Shown here piece by piece: positions 62,032 through 64,000 of a DNA stretch of 64,000 nucleotides; position 1 is the stretch's first letter; every line of letters starts with the position of its first letter. Source of the stretch: Shewanella gelidii (lineage in GTDB: Bacteria; Pseudomonadota; Gammaproteobacteria; Enterobacterales; Shewanellaceae); assembly GCF_014647855.1 (NCBI RefSeq), contig NZ_BMPZ01000002.1, forward strand, positions 124,001 through 188,000. The letters are read 5' to 3'. The notes below the pieces were generated by a model, which was not told the DNA's origin, did no database searches, and was given only the letters and a program-made list of their open reading frames with translations. The position numbers were made by a program, and so were the translations under genes.

Positions 62032-63180
62032 TTAAAGCGCTTTAGTGAAGATTTGACAGATTTCTTCGTGGGTTGCTTGCTTTGGATTGGTAAATCCGCA
62101 TGCATCTTTGAGCGCGTTTTCTGCCAATGTTGGAATATCCTGAGCCTTCACACCAAGTTTAGTGAGGTTCTCTGGAATACACACATCAACTGATAGTTGC
62201 TTGATAGCAGCGATTGCTGCTTGTGCACCCTCATCGTCGTTCATCGCAGTGACATCGACTCCCATAGCGACGGCTACATCTTTTAAACGCGCTGCTGAGA
62301 CTTGTGCATTGTACTCTTGAACATATGGCAGTAAGAGTGCGTTGCAAACGCCATGTGGCAGATCATAGAAGCCACCAAGTTGATGGGCCATCGCATGAAC
62401 ATAACCTAAGCTTGCATTGTTAAACGCCATACCAGCGAGGAATTGTGCATAAGCCATTTGATCGCGAGCTTCGATACTTTGGCCATTGTCTACCGCTTCA
62501 CGCAGGTTTTGTTGAATCAGCTCTATCGCCTTGATAGCACAAGCATCAGTTATTGGGTTCGCAGCAATTGAAACATAAGCTTCAATGGCATGGGTCAGTG
62601 CATCCATACCTGTTGCGGCGGTGAGTCCAGCTGGTTTTTTCAGCATCAGCTCTGGATCATTTACGGACAGGATAGGGGTGGTGTTTTTGTCGACAATGGC
62701 CATTTTAATATGGCGACTTTCGTCAGTAATAATACAAAAACGAGTCATTTCACTAGCCGTGCCTGCTGTGGTGTTGATTGCGACAAGTGGCATTTGTGGT
62801 TTTGCCGACACGTCAACACCTTCATAGTCTTTAATGCTGCCCCCATTGGTCGCGACTAAAGCAATACCTTTCGCGCAGTCATGTGGTGAGCCACCACCAA
62901 GAGAGATAACAAAATCACAATCGTTTTCTTTGAGTAACTTTAGGCCTGCTTCAACATTGCCTACCGTTGGGTTGGGTTGTACCCCATCAAAGATAGCGGT
63001 GGCTATGCCTTGTGCACTTAGTTTTTCAGCAACATCACCAACAAGCCCGATTTCAACTAAAGGTTTATCGGTGACAATTAGCCCCCGTGTAAATCCTAGT
63101 GCTTTGACATCGCCAATTGCATCATCTACCGCATTTTGACCTAAAACGTTTACAGCCGGAATAAAAAATTTAGCAGCCAT
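62032..63180 (-). CDS. Iron-containing alcohol dehydrogenase
   Basis: A 382-aa Fe-dependent (group III) alcohol dehydrogenase, of the Zymomonas AdhB/E. coli YiaY type. The NAD-binding [13 protein letters not shown] (95-107) and the iron ligands D193, H197, H262 and H276 (in [21 protein letters not shown] and LPHGVCNA) are all present. It probably interconverts ethanol or a short alcohol with its aldehyde; direction is not predictable. I start at 63180 with AGGT upstream; the frame is open two codons further. It has a 670-nt upstream region, so regulation may be complex. Confidence 0.94.
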   Translation of the reverse strand: MAAKFFIPAVNVLGQNAVDDAIGDVKALGFTRGLIVTDKPLVEIGLVGDVAEKLSAQGIATAIFDGVQPNPTVGNVEAGLKLLKENDCDFVISLGGGSPHDCAKGIALVATNGGSIKDYEGVDVSAKPQMPLVAINTTAGTASEMTRFCIITDESRHIKMAIVDKNTTPILSVNDPELMLKKPAGLTAATGMDALTHAIEAYVSIAANPITDACAIKAIELIQQNLREAVDNGQSIEARDQMAYAQFLAGMAFNNASLGYVHAMAHQLGGFYDLPHGVCNALLLPYVQEYNAQVSAARLKDVAVAMGVDVTAMNDDEGAQAAIAAIKQLSVDVCIPENLTKLGVKAQDIPTLAENALKDACGFTNPKQATHEEICQIFTKAL

Positions 63181-63857
63181 TATCATTACCTACTTAAGTT
63201 TAATGTTTAAATTAGAATTGAAATTTTCATAAGATTTGCCGCCAAGTTACCAACAGTGTCAGGCTTGATGTGTGATCTAGATCTTGCTTTGGGTTTGATT
63301 AACCTGTTGTGATATCAAAGTTTGAGCTTGCGCACTCTTATTGTGAACTTTTATTGCAGTATTTTGGTTTTTTTATTACTTATATGTTACCAATAATGAG
63401 GTATAAGGTTCATCGTTCATCTATGTTTGGTGCTGCATGATTATTGGGGGTTAAAATCGATTTTTCTTTATTTTTACTCTTAAAAACAGTCGCTTGGTGA
63501 GTTTTTATCTTTGGTTTTCTTGCTAGTGTTAGATCGGTGTTTTTCAATCCACCAAATCAAATTTATACTACTAAAGTCTAGTTTTATTACGGAATTTGTC
63601 AGGTTTTAAGTGGTAATTTCTCCATTGTACTGTCATCAGGGGGAGGAATAAGGTGCGTTGAGATGTTGCAAGGATACAGAGACCGGAGCATTCAACGCTA
63701 ACGCTCACTGTTCAAGTCAGGATTACTCTCAAGAGCAATATCATTTTGCAGCATACACATCGGTCTATTCGTTTGATCTTATTACGCAAATTCTTTGCTA
63801 CACTCAATGGAGTTAGCGCATTTCTTTCTCGTTCTTCTACAAGGTGTAAATAACCCT
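63181..63857. other. Long divergent region upstream of ADH and last gene
   Basis: About 675 nt, AT-rich in the first half. No ORF of note. It must hold both divergent promoters. I looked for paired -24/-12 elements and for strong inverted repeats and found none that I trust. Confidence 0.4.
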
Positions 63858-64000
63858 ATGACACAGGGAATCGTTTTTCCTTTGGTGCAAAATATCGCTC
63901 TGGTTTTCACCATTTTTTACTTGCACGATTTGACTCGTGCAACCATGACATGGGGATCTCAGCGATTACTCATGGGGTTGGTGATCGGTGTGGGAAGCGG
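63858..64000 (+). CDS. Partial membrane protein, possible 5TM (LytS-type) sensor
   Basis: The first 47 codons of a gene that runs past the right edge. AAGGTG lies 11 nt before the ATG. The translation starts MTQGIVFPLVQNIALVFTIF and continues into a second hydrophobic stretch (RLLMGLVIGVGS). LVQNIALV followed by a second hydrophobic helix is the usual beginning of the 5TM receptor domain of LytS-type and related sensor proteins (often joined to GGDEF). The family call is tentative because only the first helices are visible. Confidence 0.5.
   Translation, partial: MTQGIVFPLVQNIALVFTIFYLHDLTRATMTWGSQRLLMGLVIGVGS

Overview
The window looks like core chromosome of a marine-type gammaproteobacterium of the Alteromonadales/Vibrionales kind. 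The order smp-like (ytjB)/serB – large PilZ gene – radA, the block yggS-proC-yggT-yggU-DUF4426-rdgB-hemW divergent from pilT-pilU, the set yggX-mutY/trmB-yggL-yggN, and ruvX-yqgE are all conserved neighbourhoods of that group. Base composition is moderate (mid-40s % GC by eye) and even. I see no transposase, integrase, phage gene, CRISPR array, rRNA, restriction system or biosynthetic cluster. Species cannot be named from the sequence alone.

Layout. 0.2-4.6 kb: deoxyribonucleoside salvage (deoC, deoA, deoB, deoD). 4.6-12.3 kb: ytjB/serB, an alpha/beta hydrolase, and radA between two PilZ (c-di-GMP receptor type) genes. 12.5-17.4 kb: a TMAO-type signalling set torR, torT, torS without torCAD in the window. 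17.5-20.8 kb: a CBS-pair protein, a YjiH-type carrier and a DUF998 membrane protein. 20.8-25.1 kb: three peptidase-U32 family genes together (ubiV, ubiU, trhP) with ubiT and a YfhL ferredoxin, i.e. O2-independent ubiquinone synthesis beside tRNA uridine hydroxylation. 25.4-30.5 kb: HDOD and EAL signalling proteins, a thioesterase, a periplasmic solute-binding protein, OsmC and a NYN nuclease-like protein. 30.7-30.9 kb: tRNA-Thr and tRNA-Phe with a clear promoter and terminator. 31.2-36.2 kb: EF-hand and DUF3300 exported proteins, then PepSY plus a PhoP/PhoQ-like two-component pair. 36.6-43.3 kb: a rhombosortase-type surface protein, yggX, mutY, trmB, yggL, yggN and a LysR regulator. 44-54 kb: hemW, rdgB, DUF4426, yggU, yggT, proC, yggS, pilT, pilU, hemH, ruvX, yqgE, yciH. 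54.4-64 kb: a lipoprotein, DUF924, an OmpA-like protein, mscS, ltaE, several uncharacterised genes, a YciA-type thioesterase, an iron alcohol dehydrogenase, and the start of a membrane protein running off the window.

Functionally the deo genes degrade deoxynucleosides to central metabolites. The PilZ, EAL, HDOD and PilT/PilU genes point to c-di-GMP-linked surface behaviour. The ubiUVT, Tor-type and iron-dependent ADH genes suggest a facultative anaerobic lifestyle. Many start codons were moved downstream of the longest open frame where a Shine-Dalgarno sequence and family length favour it; each entry says so.

I did not find a clear undescribed multi-gene system. The items most worth a second look are a long hairpin in the leader of the EF-hand gene (31884-31942), a promoter-plus-terminator unit without an obvious ORF at 43.48-43.69 kb, the U32/ferredoxin cluster, the Tor-type signalling trio lacking its usual target operon, and two uncharacterised genes near 59-61 kb.
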